64,000 bases of DNA from Coccinella septempunctata (GCF_907165205.1 NC_058197.1:1986501-2050500); one strand, 5' to 3'; counted from the stretch's first letter, positions 33,565 to 44,664 are shown. Notes: generated from the letters alone by a model not told the origin. A program made the numbers and translations.

Positions 33565-35397
33565 ATGAATAATTGAAATGAAATATTCTCATATTATAGG
33601 AGTTAAAAACTTGGTTTCTTAAAATACGGCATGGATTCCCCATCGAGTAACATGTGACTCTGGTGACATGACATTGAATTTTCCAAGATTTCCAGCTTTC
33701 AGTATGCTTTAACGATAGAATGGTGCAACATTCAGGAATTGTTGTCGAAGTCATAATGTATTTTTAACAGCATATCCACCAAAAAATTTTTTCGTTTTGT
33801 ACTTTCATCGAAAAAAATTTGTTTAAATGAAAACCTCTATTTTAGTCGAATTATGATCCATCCTATCCTTACTATGCCCAAAATTGACAAGGTATTCCTG
33901 GATACGGAATATTCTGCTATCGTTTTTCAAAATGGGGAATTATACGGAAATAACTTGATATTAGTCCGAAAGTCACACTAAAACATTTGTAAGGCCTCAC
34001 TATCTCCAAAATTTAAGACGAAAATCGGATATTATATTCACGCCCAGTACGAAAAGAAGTTATTAAAAAAAAATAAACAATGCAAGTGACATTCAGTAAA
34101 GTGAAAATAAAATATCGCCGAAATAATGTCGAAATTAGACATAGTCAAACTTATGCAAGTTTTTGGCCGTCCAAATTCATTTGCTGTTTAGATTAGATAT
34201 TTTATGATTTCTATGCTGCTCCGGCTATCGAAAATATTCAAAATGATTTTGAAAAGGCCGTTCTATAGAAAAAAGTTCTATTTTGAGATGCTGGGGTTCG
34301 AACATAAATCGATAATTAATTGCAATATTTCCGAAAAATGCATCAACAATCAAATACCTTATTTCAAAATACTTCAAAGTTCATGCTATACAATTCCTTG
34401 TTTTCGCAGGTAGTAATTATGACCAAATCGGTCCGTTGCGGGCGGAAACGTTGAGGGATGGTTTATTGTATTGGTTATACTGTACCTGTGTTATTCTGTA
34501 CCTGTCACCTAGTCAAAGTAACAAATATTTTACTGTATACTTCAATACGTCAATGGTTCTGAATAGGGTTTTTTTTGCTTATCAAGAAATAGTAGTCCCG
34601 TAGATCAGTTATGGCACTGTTTTGGTTTCCATGATATTGTTCTGGTTTTTTTTTTACAGATAAATCCACTTTGTATTTGTCAAGAGAAATGAGATTTCGA
34701 TAATTAAGTATGAACGTTGACTTCTATTCTATCTGTCTATTATATTCGTCAATGTAAACTGTTCTTTGTTTCAGGCTCAGGTAATTTCTTTTGAAATTAA
34801 TTCATTTTAATGAAACATCCTCTACACATCCATATAGCTCATGGAAAACTTCGAAAAACCGAATAAAAAAGTTACTTTCTTCCGTCATGAATTTCTTAAA
34901 ATGGATTGCTGAAATTTATTAGAGAAAATAACGAAAAATTTTGGTTGCAGTAGCCTTTTTCTTGAGGTTGAAACTGGAATAATAATATTCGCGAGAGTAC
35001 TGAAGCTGGCATATGGAATAATGAGAAAACAATATAAAAAATTACGGTGCGTAGCGTAGCGTTAGATCTATGGCGCCATTATAACTAGTGAAACTGAAAA
35101 GAGCAAATTTTTTCAATTATCTGTAGGATATTATTACGAGATGCTCCTCGTACTGGAACGCTGACGCCAGCTTCGTCTTCGCGGAAAGTGTTAGTGCGAG
35201 AAGAAAGTGATGACTCGGATTCTTCCAGAATCCAAGGTTTCCATGTGAAAAGAGACACATTCTAGTTTAGTTCCATTTTAGAATTCATTCTGTTTGTAAC
35301 TCCTTTCCGCTCTGTCCAATTATAAAGTCATTTATTCAAAATAGGTTTGGTGGTGTAAGGATCAGAAGTAAGCAGGAGGATGATACTCTGTCAGTTC

Positions 35398-35435
35398 GCC
35401 GACGTTTCGGAAATGTATTTTTCCATCTTCAGGGC
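35398..35435 (-). ncRNA. Penelope-type minimal hammerhead motif, left arm
   Basis: Minus-strand copy of the motif described at 37391-37428, 38 nt, in the sense orientation of the element's coding strand. Confidence 0.55.
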
Positions 35436-35979
35436 TCTACAAAAGTTATGAGAAGACAATTTTGAACACCAAATAAATAAAAAATTTAAATAAAAGAGCA
35501 AACACGAGCTACATTATAAGTTGTTGACTAGAAAAATATCACAAGAAAAGATGGTGTGGTTAATATATCTATACAGTAACTTGAAAATATAAGGAACGTG
35601 TACACAGCCTGAAAAAGTTCTTTCTCTTTCTCTTCTATAAAATTATATAGTAAAAACAAAATATATGTTATACATAAACGTACATAGTACTTACAAACTA
35701 GACAAATGTATCCTCCCAAAATCACTCCATGAAATCTCAAATCCATTCTCCAATATTTAATGTTAAAATCATGTATAATTGATTGAAAAGCGGGGACGAC
35801 AACAGTGCGACCGATACAACGATATGCCGACAGACGGAGGTGAAATTAAAGAAACAGCTGATCGGGAAATGAAACAAGGTAAAAAAGGTAAAAAGACATA
35901 GGCGTACCCACGCGTGTGATGTGCTGAGAAATCAAGAGTGAAATTGGGAGGGGTTTAGAAAATAAAAGTTGATCTCATT

Positions 35980-36850
35980 TCATCTTCCACCTCTTGTTAG
36001 TTGGTTCATTTTCATTTTCAATAGGGAGTAATAAAATCTGCTGAGTTGTTGAATATCAGATCTAGAGTCATGGACACTTATCTGCAGCATCTCATAAATC
36101 AATCGATTACTCAGGTATGACTCCCTATTTAGTATGTGGACGTCTTCAAAATTAAAGATATGTCCCGCGTTCACACAATGTTCGGCTAAAGCTGTTTTGG
36201 GGTTGGAAATCGGTAAACGAACAGATCTAATATGTTCTTGGATTCTGGACTTCAGATATCGGCTCGTCTGCCCTATATAAACTTGAGAACAGTTCAAACA
36301 GTCGATCTTGTAAACCACGTTGGAGTTCAGAAAGGTTGGTGTCGGGTTTTTGATGATACTGAAAAAGTGTCTACCTAAGGTGTTCGAACTCTTGAAGGAC
36401 AACCTAACGTCCTCCTTTTTAATAATTTTTGAAAGTCTTTCTGAAAGGCCTTTGATGTAAATGAGTCTGTGGTAACTCGGAACTGCATTCGGAGGTTCCT
36501 CAGACGTAATGTCCTGGGGTGGGGGGAGTTTGGGGGGTTCCCTTAAAATTCTGTCAATGAGAGACGCCGGATAGCTATTGCCCAGTAAGATAGACCTGAT
36601 TTTTTTTAAGGTTTTTTTCGTGAAATCTGCAATCAGACAGGTTTAAGGCTCTGAACTTCAGATTTCGTATGATGTTTACTTTATGTATCATGGCATGATG
36701 GGAGTGAAAACCTATATATCTACCAGAGAAAGTAGGTTTCTGGTACCAATCGACATATAAAACATTTTCGTCCACACGCTCAACTCTCATGTCAAGAAAA
36801 TTCAGAGCGTTATTTGATTCCAATTCTAAAGTGAATTGTAATTTAGGGTG
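35980..36850 (-). pseudogene. Penelope RT C-terminal remnant plus GIY-YIG endonuclease, frameshifted
   Basis: From 36823 down: the RT thumb region (LDMRVERVDENVLYVDWYQKPT), then a frameshift at a T-run near 36600, then a linker and the GIY-YIG domain (VVYKIDCLNC, QVYIGQTSRYLKSRIQEH, later LAEHCVNAGHIFNFEDV) ending at 35980. The catalytic Tyr, Arg and the CX2C zinc-like pair before the GIY-YIG core are visible. The RT palm and fingers are absent (5' truncation). GIY-YIG is the hallmark endonuclease of Penelope elements. Confidence 0.85.
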
Positions 36851-37390
36851 GAAGGAGTTTTTATTTTCTAAACCCCTCCCAATTTCACTCTTGATTTCTC
36901 AGCACATCACACGCGTGGGTACGCCTATGTCTTTTTACCTTTTTTACCTTGTTTCATTTCCCGATCAGCTGTTTCTTTAATTTCACCTCCGTCTGTCGGC
37001 ATATCGTTGTATCGGTCGGACTGTTGTCGTCCCCGCTTTTCAATCAATTATACATGATTTTAACATTAAATATTGGAGAATGGATTTGAGATTTCATGGA
37101 GTGATTTTGGGAGGATACATTTGTCTAGTTTGTAAGTACTATGTACGTTTATGTATAACATATATTTTGTTTTTACTATATAATTTTATAGAAGAGAAAG
37201 AGAAAGAACTTTTTCAGGCTGTGTACACGTTCCTTATATTTTCAAGTTACTGTATAGATATATTAACCACACCATCTTTTCTTGTGATATTTTTCTAGTC
37301 AACAACTTATAATGTAGCTCGTGTTTGCTCTTTTATTTAAATTTTTTATTTATTTGGTGTTCAAAATTGTCTTCTCATAACTTTTGTAGA

Positions 37391-37428
37391 GCCCTGAAGA
37401 TGGAAAAATACATTTCCGAAACGTCGGC
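37391..37428 (+). ncRNA. Penelope-type minimal hammerhead ribozyme motif, right arm
   Basis: GCC (37391-37393), core CTGAAGA (37394-37400), stem II GGAAA/TTTCC (37402-37406 and 37413-37417), GAAAC (37418-37422), cleavage triplet GTC (37423-37425) and GGC closing stem I (37426-37428). Penelope elements are known to carry such minimal type I hammerheads with a vestigial stem III. The 3 bp stem I and the unpaired T at 37401 make activity as a monomer uncertain. Confidence 0.6.
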
Positions 37429-37615
37429 GAACTGACAGAGTATCATTCTCCTGCTTACTTCTGATCCTTACACCACCAAACCTATTTTGAATGAAAATTT
37501 TTGGATCACTACTTCAGATTTGTTATAAAGTCATTTAGTTTTTCAAAATTGTGATTTATAATTGAAAGAATAAAATTCTTTTTAAAAACAGAGTTTGCGG
37601 ATCGAAAATCATAAT

Positions 37616-37633
37616 TGGCGCTGCGAACAGGAT
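37616..37633 (+). other. Primer-binding site of the errantivirus-like element
   Basis: TGGCGCTGCGAACAGGAT follows the LTR end directly, the initial TGG matching a tRNA CCA end. I did not assign the tRNA. Confidence 0.6.
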
Positions 37634-37921
37634 TTCGCAACGGTTTTCGGTTTTTTCAAGAAACGAACTAACTGAAAATAGTTTCCACTAGTGAACACAA
37701 ACTGTTCGAGGAACCCCGTTGAGTTTTAACTCTTAGTGCGAAATTCCAAACTTCACCAACCCACTTCGACCAGAAGGAAGGACGTTCCACCCTAGGATGC
37801 AAATCTTGGTGTAAGTCCTATTTTCCACCACATTTCCTATATCACCAGTATTCTTTATTTCGATGACAGACTCATCTCATCAATTGAGATAATTGCTGAA
37901 GAGCCAGAAATTTTAGAATCT

Positions 37922-39145
37922 TTGAATTCTCATAATATTCAAGAACGCTTACTTAGGAATAATCGATTTCGGCCGTATCCTATTAGAAATTTCAATAACG
38001 AAATGAATCAAAACTCTTCTAACACCCCAACAGTAGCCGACCCTATGTCTAGACAAGACATCCAATTATTACTTAATTCTATTCCAGAATTTTCACCGGG
38101 TAAAAATTTATCAATTTTCATAAACGAGGTAGATAATTTAGTCTTACATTTACGTGGCAGACTAACAACCGATCTCGAATTTTGCTTGAATTTTTCGATC
38201 CGTTCGAAAATCTTAAATGAAGCACGAGACTTCATCTCTTTTCAAAATGCGACGGATTGGCCTTCGATCAGACGTGCTCTCCTTCAGAGATACGGAGATC
38301 AAAGGAACGAAGAACTATTAATTGCTGCGGTTTCACAATGCGTCCAAAAAAGACACGAAAATTATTTAGATTATTATTGCCGAATTTCAAAAACTCTGAG
38401 TGATCTCTTACAACACCTCTCTTTGAATATACAAGACCAAAATCTATTAACTTATAAAAAATGCGAAGCAGAGAAATTGTCTCTAAAAACATTCCAAGCA
38501 GGATTACTCGAACCTTATAGATCCTATATAAGCAATTTCGAGTTGAAGAGCTTAGAAGAATGCATTAATAAATGTAAATTTTATGACAACAGGAAACAAG
38601 AATGGGAATATTCCGAATTTCTTCGTAAATCCCAAGAAACCAAGAAGCCTTTGGCACAACCTCATTTCAAACAGAATCAAAATTATAATGATCATTTACC
38701 TAGATTTTCTAATAACAGTTTCAATCAAAATTTACCAACAAGATTTTCCAATAGCAACTCTAATCAAAACTTACCAAACATTGTTTTTCCAAATAATCAA
38801 CCTTTGAGAAATAATCAGAAATTTTTCACAAATCAAGAAGTTTTTGGTACTAAACCAGGGTCAAGTATCTATAAATCGAATCCAGAACCGACACCAATGT
38901 CAATTTCGACCAGAAATACAAAACCGACGCCTATGTCGATTTCTACCAGAAATTCGAAATTCCCACAAAAACAATTATTCAACGTACAATTCAAACCCGA
39001 TGATGTAATCGATCATAAAGCTGAATCTTACGAACCCGAACATTCTGAAGAAAATGTTATGAATTTTTCCGAAGAAGATGAGAATTATTATTACGAAATG
39101 GATGAAAATTTTCAAGAAGCTCCTCCAGAAATCCCAGGAACTTAG
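37922..39145 (+). CDS. gag: gag of the errantivirus-like element
   Basis: An open frame of 407 codons; the first in-frame ATG is 38003, giving about 380 residues, although the frame is open further upstream. Gag-like: a helical capsid region (residues about 40-200 of the open frame), then an Asn/Gln-rich stretch, duplicated PTPMSIS(T)RN blocks at about 38888-38955, and an acidic C-terminus. No CCHC zinc knuckle, as is usual in several errantiviruses. It ends in TAG 39143-39145, overlapping the pol frame. Confidence 0.85.
   Translation: MNSHNIQERLLRNNRFRPYPIRNFNNEMNQNSSNTPTVADPMSRQDIQLLLNSIPEFSPGKNLSIFINEVDNLVLHLRGRLTTDLEFCLNFSIRSKILNEARDFISFQNATDWPSIRRALLQRYGDQRNEELLIAAVSQCVQKRHENYLDYYCRISKTLSDLLQHLSLNIQDQNLLTYKKCEAEKLSLKTFQAGLLEPYRSYISNFELKSLEECINKCKFYDNRKQEWEYSEFLRKSQETKKPLAQPHFKQNQNYNDHLPRFSNNSFNQNLPTRFSNSNSNQNLPNIVFPNNQPLRNNQKFFTNQEVFGTKPGSSIYKSNPEPTPMSISTRNTKPTPMSISTRNSKFPQKQLFNVQFKPDDVIDHKAESYEPEHSEENVMNFSEEDENYYYEMDENFQEAPPEIPGT
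39106..39112 (+). promoter_or_regulatory. -1 ribosomal frameshift heptamer between gag and pol
   Basis: A-AAT-TTT in the gag frame, a canonical XXXYYYZ heptamer. The -1 (pol) frame has a TGA just upstream (39102-39104) and is open from the heptamer onward, so the overlap window begins almost exactly at this site. Confidence 0.8.
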
Positions 39146-39156
39146 ATCTCAATTCC

Positions 39157-42100
39157 TTGAAAATAAAATCAAAACTTCCTTACATTTATCTTCCAAAAAT
39201 AAATTTGAAAATTTTAATAGACTCGGGTGCCACAAATTCAGTCATTAATAGAAAACCAGCATTTGAGAAATTTTTCCAATTTTTGTTCAAAGAAAAATTC
39301 AGTGTGTCCGGATTAGGAAATACAATTAACGCTGATGATAACATCAATATTCCACTGTTTTACGAATTAGGAATCCTCGACAATATTCATTTACATGTTG
39401 TCGACTGGCATAAAAATTTCGATGCTTTATTAGGAACATCCGATTTGCAAAAATTAGGTGCAAAGATTGACTATCAAAACCACATTTTGGAAATGAAAAA
39501 TTTGAAAATACCTTTTAACCTCGAGTACTCCACGAATAAACTTAAACCAAATAAAACTATAGCAAGAACATTTGTAAAAATTCCAGTATCCCTAGAAAAT
39601 GGCGACGTTTTACTACCCGAAATTAATTTTAAAAAATTCTCAACACCAGAATGTATAGCACGAGCAAAAAATGGTATTTGCCTAATTCCTATTTCAGAAT
39701 CAATTAACGGGAATTTAGAGATTAACTTTTCGGAAAGAATACCCGTGAAATCAATATCTGAAACAGAAATATGTGCTCCTCAAATTGAAAATTCTAAATT
39801 AAAACTTTCAAAAAATATTCGTACGCAACACATGAATTCTGAAGAAAAACGAGAAATTTTAAAACTTTGTAGTAAATTCAAAAATATTTTCTATAACGAA
39901 AACTGCGATCTCTCTTTTAGCAATACTGTCAAGCATAAAATAAGAACGAAAGATGAAGAACCCGTTCACGTTAAATCTTTCAGACACCCTCACAGCATGA
40001 AAAAGATTATTCAAGAACAAATTCAAAAACTTTTAGATGATAATATCATTCGTCCATCTATTTCACCCTACAGTGCTCCAGTTTGGATTGTAGACAAAAA
40101 GAAAGATGCTTCCGGCCAAAATAAATATCGTATGGTCATTGACTATCGCCGTTTAAATGAAAAAACCATTGAGGATAAATATCCGCTACCGCGAATAGAA
40201 GAAATTTTGGATAATTTAGGAAAAAGTTGCTATTTTTCGACACTCGATATGGCAAAAGCCTTTCACCAAATCGAAATGGACGAGGAATCAATAGAAAAAA
40301 CTGCATTCACCGTGAATAATGGTCACTACGAATATCTTCGTATACCCTACGGATTGAAAAATGGACCCAGTACATTTCAACGCGTAATGGTCAATGTACT
40401 TAAAGAATATCTTCATAAGTTTTGTTTCGTTTACATGGATGGCATTGTCGTATTTTCAAAATCGTTACAAGAACATATTTGCCATTTGAAATCAATTTTT
40501 GAAAAAATTAGAGAATTCAACCTCAAAATTGAACTTGACAAATGTGAATTTTTGAGTAAAAATGTCGAATTCTTAGGACACTTAATAACTCCTGACGGAA
40601 TATCTCCGAATCCTTCTAAACTGAAAGCTGTTGAAAAGTACCCTATTCCACGCACAGTGAAGGAAATCAAATCATTTTTAGGATTAATAGGTTATTACAG
40701 ACGATTCATTCAAAATTTTGCTCACATAGTTTCTCCCATGACCAAATGCCTTAAGAAAGGAGCGAAAATTAAAATTGATGATCCCGACTATGTAAATGCT
40801 TTTCAATTATGTAAAGAATTATTGACAAATGCTCCGATATTAGCTTATCCAGATTTTGAAAAAACATTTAAATTAACAACAGATGCTTCAAATGTTGCAA
40901 TTGGAAGTGTATTATCACAAGACAACCGCCCAGTTGCCTATTATTCAAGAACCCTAAATTCAGCCGAAAAAAATTATTCAACCATAGAAAAAGAACTCCT
41001 CTCAATTTTAGATTCAACAAAACATTTTCGACCATACCTCTACGGACAAAATTTCATAATAGAAACTGATCATAATCCCCTTGTTTGGCTTTATAAAATA
41101 AAAGAACCTAATTCCAGGCTCATAAGATGGAAATTGAAACTTGATGAATTTGATTTCAACATAATTCATAAAAAAGGAAAAGAAAATAAAGTTGCGGATG
41201 CCCTATCGCGAATTGAAATCAATAACAGAGAAAATGAAGACTCTTTATTATCAGAAAATGACCTAAATATAGAAGTTTCCTCAATTTTACCTAATATTAA
41301 TGATCTTCCGGTACTTAGTGATGAAGAACTTGAAAATATTTTGAACCCCCCAGACAATCGTCAAGATAAAGATGATCCCAATCATCAACATGAAGCAAAT
41401 AATAATGATTCTAATGCCACCATTCATTCAACTCAAGAAGACAATGGAAAAGTTATTCCAATCACGGAATCTTCTGTGAATATATATCCGAATAGAATTA
41501 TTCTAAATATTGGCGAACAATACAATTTAAAATTCACAAAAAATTTTCAGAAAAATACTTACAACATAACAATAAGACAAAATTTCATGGAAAATGATTT
41601 TTCAACTTTTTTCAAAGAAATTTTTAGACCGAATGAATCTTACGGAATATTTTTCAGAGATAATAAATTACGACTCCCTTTCATCAGATTTTGCAAAGAA
41701 TCCTTCAATTACTCCGTGAAACTTTATATAAGCAACACCCTTTTATTAGATGTACCTTGTGAAGAGAATCAAGTCGAAATCATTTCAGAATATCATGATA
41801 AAAACCATAATGGTATTTCAGAAACATTTAATCAATTATCGAAAAAATACTATTGGCCAAAAATGAGGAATAAAATCACAGAAATCATAAATAAATGCGA
41901 ATTATGCCTTAAATCAAAATACGAGAGAAACCCTTATAAATTGAAATTTTCAGGTCCCCTCCTAGCTAAGCGACCTTTCGAAGTAATCCACATTGATACA
42001 TTTTCTTTTCAAAATTCGAAGTTTTTAACAATAATTGATTTATTTTCAAAATACGCGCAATCATACCTTTTAAAAGACGGCACTGCTTCAACAATTCTCA

Positions 42101-42840
42101 ATAAATTACGTCATTATTTTTCACATCACAATATTCCACAAAAGATTGTTTGTGACGAAGGACGAGAATTTCAGAACAAGACTTTCACAGAGTATTGTAA
42201 ATTGAACAAAATCAATCTACATTTTACAACAGTGAACAATCCGAGCTCAAATTCTCCAATTGAACGATTCCATTCAACAATTTTGGAAAAACTCAGAATT
42301 CTCAAATTGAAAAACCCAAATGAAAATCCAGCTAATCTTATGATTACAGCAACATTAATTTATAATCAATCGATACATTCAGCGACTGGTTATTCACCTT
42401 TTCATTTACTTTATGGTCCATACGACAAATTACCAGAATTTGATTTGAATATGACTATTTATGAGCAGTATAACGAAAAACGAAAACAGGAAATTTTGCC
42501 ATTTTTTGACCATATTTACGAACGAAATAAAAACAAAGCTCAGAAAACATTAAACAAGCTGAACGAAAAGCGAAATGACCCTCCAAATTTAGAGCAAGCA
42601 GAAATTTACGTCGAACGAAACAGACCGAGAAAAACGGATCCACGCTTCGAAAAAATTATTGTTGAACAGCAACAACAAAACAAAATAAGTGGTCTAACTA
42701 CAAAATCAAGAGAAACAACAGCGCACATACAAAAAGTCAAAAAACTAAGAAAAAACGTTTGTTCTTTTCAGGATACTGCTGATCCTCCTGATTCAGACCC
42801 AAACAAACCAGGCCCTTCAGGTCCACGAAATAAAAAGTAA
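39157..42840 (+). CDS. pol: Errantivirus-like Pol with a substituted RT catalytic residue
   Basis: An open frame of 1227 codons, entered by frameshift from gag. Protease LIDSGATNS (D at residue 22); RT with SPYSAPVWIVDKK, YRMVIDYRRLNEKT, STLDMAKAFHQIEM and the catalytic box reading YMDG (residues about 426-429, near 40434) instead of YMDD, so one metal-binding Asp is missing; RNase H with LTTDASNVAIGSVL; integrase with a zinc region ending CELCLKSK and DDE core HIDTF, VCDEGREF and PIERFHS. The C-terminus is charged and overlaps the start of the env frame. RT activity is predicted lost. Confidence 0.92.
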   Translation: MKIKSKLPYIYLPKINLKILIDSGATNSVINRKPAFEKFFQFLFKEKFSVSGLGNTINADDNINIPLFYELGILDNIHLHVVDWHKNFDALLGTSDLQKLGAKIDYQNHILEMKNLKIPFNLEYSTNKLKPNKTIARTFVKIPVSLENGDVLLPEINFKKFSTPECIARAKNGICLIPISESINGNLEINFSERIPVKSISETEICAPQIENSKLKLSKNIRTQHMNSEEKREILKLCSKFKNIFYNENCDLSFSNTVKHKIRTKDEEPVHVKSFRHPHSMKKIIQEQIQKLLDDNIIRPSISPYSAPVWIVDKKKDASGQNKYRMVIDYRRLNEKTIEDKYPLPRIEEILDNLGKSCYFSTLDMAKAFHQIEMDEESIEKTAFTVNNGHYEYLRIPYGLKNGPSTFQRVMVNVLKEYLHKFCFVYMDGIVVFSKSLQEHICHLKSIFEKIREFNLKIELDKCEFLSKNVEFLGHLITPDGISPNPSKLKAVEKYPIPRTVKEIKSFLGLIGYYRRFIQNFAHIVSPMTKCLKKGAKIKIDDPDYVNAFQLCKELLTNAPILAYPDFEKTFKLTTDASNVAIGSVLSQDNRPVAYYSRTLNSAEKNYSTIEKELLSILDSTKHFRPYLYGQNFIIETDHNPLVWLYKIKEPNSRLIRWKLKLDEFDFNIIHKKGKENKVADALSRIEINNRENEDSLLSENDLNIEVSSILPNINDLPVLSDEELENILNPPDNRQDKDDPNHQHEANNNDSNATIHSTQEDNGKVIPITESSVNIYPNRIILNIGEQYNLKFTKNFQKNTYNITIRQNFMENDFSTFFKEIFRPNESYGIFFRDNKLRLPFIRFCKESFNYSVKLYISNTLLLDVPCEENQVEIISEYHDKNHNGISETFNQLSKKYYWPKMRNKITEIINKCELCLKSKYERNPYKLKFSGPLLAKRPFEVIHIDTFSFQNSKFLTIIDLFSKYAQSYLLKDGTASTILNKLRHYFSHHNIPQKIVCDEGREFQNKTFTEYCKLNKINLHFTTVNNPSSNSPIERFHSTILEKLRILKLKNPNENPANLMITATLIYNQSIHSATGYSPFHLLYGPYDKLPEFDLNMTIYEQYNEKRKQEILPFFDHIYERNKNKAQKTLNKLNEKRNDPPNLEQAEIYVERNRPRKTDPRFEKIIVEQQQQNKISGLTTKSRETTAHIQKVKKLRKNVCSFQDTADPPDSDPNKPGPSGPRNKK

Positions 42841-42859
42841 TGGATACTTTGAAGAACCT

Positions 42860-44373
42860 TTGAGTCATGCCAAAATTCTTGATCATTACCATAATTTTCT
42901 TTTCTTCATAAATATTACCAATTTGCAAGACAATTTCGATCAGTTGAACGATAATTTTAATGACCTTCAGAAAGACCAAACATTCGATGAATTACCCCGT
43001 CGACTTTTTCACCAATTGAGTTTGAATTTGGATCAAATCGAACAAATCTTACGAAAATTTGTCAATAGAAAAGTTAGAAGAGGTTTGGCTAATTTCATCG
43101 GAAAAGGTATTAAATTCATTACAGGTAACCTAGACGATGATGATCTGAAAACTATTAACGAAAATTTAGAAAGCCTTCACAACAGCAAATCTTCCGAAAT
43201 CGAAAGGATAAATAAATTAACTTCTTTTGCTAATCATTTGTCAAAAAGATATTCAGAAGATTTGGCTCTGCTAAACGAAAATATTATTCATACTAAAGCA
43301 TTATTCCAGAATATTGAATCTACCGAAGGATTTCGAATCATTGTAGAATACCAAATGCTTCAGTCCCAAGCACTCTTGAACACTTTATTAATGCTAGAAA
43401 GGACTATAAGTTTTGCAATGAGAGAAATTTCAAATTAGAAGTCATTAAAGTTGAAGAACTTTATTCCATCGGGACATATCTTGAAAAAATTTATAAGACA
43501 CAGCAACTATCACCAATTGATCATGTTCATCTTTTCAAAATAATCGAATATGCAAAAATGTCTGTCATTGGAACGGAGGAAACTATCACATTCCTTCTCA
43601 AAATCCCAATTCTCAAACGAGTAATTGCTTCATATTCCCGAATCTACCCTGTACCCAATACCCAAGATATTGCTGTGATCCCGCCAAGGACGTATTCCAT
43701 CAAAATCAACAACGAGGAATATTGGACCAATGAAATATGCAAATCAACATTGGGAAGTTCGATGGTGCTTTGCCTTCAACAGCCTACCAAGGAAGCATGC
43801 ATTCTGTCAACCCCAGGTCGATGCCAAACAACACTAGTGAACAACGACTTCAACATCATCCACCCGCTGAAGAATCACCAGCTCCTGACCCTCTTCAAAA
43901 AGAACAAAACAGTACTAGAAGACTGCCATGGAATTCTATTCAGGAAATCAATCCAGGGAATCAACCTTCTAAGTTCCACCTGCCGAATTATTATTGAAGA
44001 ATCCATCTACGATGACACAGTTCCGATTTTCGAAATAACTGCCAAAAACATTTCGAAAATTTCATTGAACTCCACCCACAAAATTGAATTTCACCTGAGG
44101 CATCTGAAAGAACCAACTTCAATCCTTCAATCCTTCAATCAAGAAGCAGAAAAACTTTCAGACCAGCCCATGTACCTACATCCAATAACTCAGGTCATTC
44201 ACCAGTCTACAAGTGTGATATTGTGCTGTTTCACAATTCTTGGAATCATCTTCGTTATAAAGAACAAAACAAGGATCTCCGAGTTAATCTACAGTCCAAG
44301 GAAAATCATACACGTAGAAATGGAAGACATCACCCAAGGCCACCCAGCAGATAACAGAGACGTTATCTCTTAA
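42860..44373 (+). pseudogene. env: env of the errantivirus-like element, frameshifted
   Basis: Two frames: 42860-43438 and 43558-44373. The first contains a basic cleavage-site-like RKVRR followed by GLANFIGKGIKFITGNLD, the fusion-peptide signature shared by errantivirus Env and baculovirus F-type proteins, then helical segments. The second has Cys-bearing ectodomain sequence, a transmembrane segment (SVILCCFTILGIIFVI, near 44213-44260) and a short basic tail. The shift lies between about 43390 and 43440. Family knowledge: the 5' end is normally supplied by splicing, and the frame here indeed opens inside the pol end. Confidence 0.85.
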
Positions 44374-44382
44374 GGGGGAAAG
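44372..44382 (+). other. Polypurine tract of the errantivirus-like element
   Basis: AAGGGGGAAAG directly before the 3' LTR at 44383. Confidence 0.8.
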
Positions 44383-44664
44383 TATTACGAGATGCTCCTC
44401 GTACTGGAACGCTGACGCCAGCTTCGTCTTCGCGGAAAGTGTTAGTGCGAGAAGAAAGTGATGACTCGGATTCTTCCAGAATCCAAGGTTTCCATGTGAA
44501 AAGAGACACATTCTAGTTTAGTTCCATTTTAGAATTCATTCTGTTTGTAACTCCTTTCCGCTCTGTCCAATTATAAAGTCATTTAGTTTTTCAAAATTGT
44601 GATTTATAATTGAAAGAATAAAATTCTTTTTAAAAACAGAGTTTGCGGATCGAAAATCATAATT
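44383..44664 (+). repeat. 3' LTR of the errantivirus-like element
   Basis: 282 bp, TATTAC...CATAATT. I found no difference from the two joined parts of the 5' LTR. Followed by ATAT and host-unit sequence. Confidence 0.93.

Larger units (their letters stand above)
35335..37522 (-). mobile_element. Penelope-like element with inverted terminal copies
   Basis: A 2188 bp insert with a 15 bp target duplication. Arms 35335-35967 and 36859-37490 are near-perfect inverted copies (about 630 bp); between them lie RT remnants and a GIY-YIG endonuclease, both read on the minus strand. A truncated body preceded by an inverted pseudo-LTR is typical of Penelope elements. Each arm contains a hammerhead-type motif. 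The right end has a further 32 bp (37491-37522) not in the left arm. Confidence 0.88.
35132..37616 (+). repeat. 5' LTR of the errantivirus-like element, split by the Penelope insertion
   Basis: LTR parts are 35132-35334 (203 bp) and 37538-37616 (79 bp), summing to 282 bp, the length of the 3' LTR. The string TTATAAAGTCATTTA is present on both sides of the insert (35320-35334 and 37523-37537). Confidence 0.93.
35132..44664 (+). mobile_element. Errantivirus-like LTR retroelement (gag, pol, env) with a Penelope element in its 5' LTR
   Basis: Target duplication ATAT at 35128-35131 and 44665-44668 within the unit string GGATATAAATAG; the ATAT choice, LTR ends (TATTAC...CATAATT), -1 gag/pol frameshift and an env frame all match errantiviruses such as 17.6. 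The LTRs are 282 bp and look identical, so insertion is very recent. Without the 2188 bp Penelope insertion plus its 15 bp duplication, the element is about 7.3 kb. It is defective as it stands: a catalytic substitution in RT and a frameshift in env. Confidence 0.93.

Noticed and set aside
35335..37490. DNA transposon with long terminal inverted repeats
   Set aside because: There is a GIY-YIG endonuclease with an RT remnant inside, a 15 bp target duplication and hammerhead motifs in the arms: a Penelope-like element with an inverted pseudo-LTR fits better.
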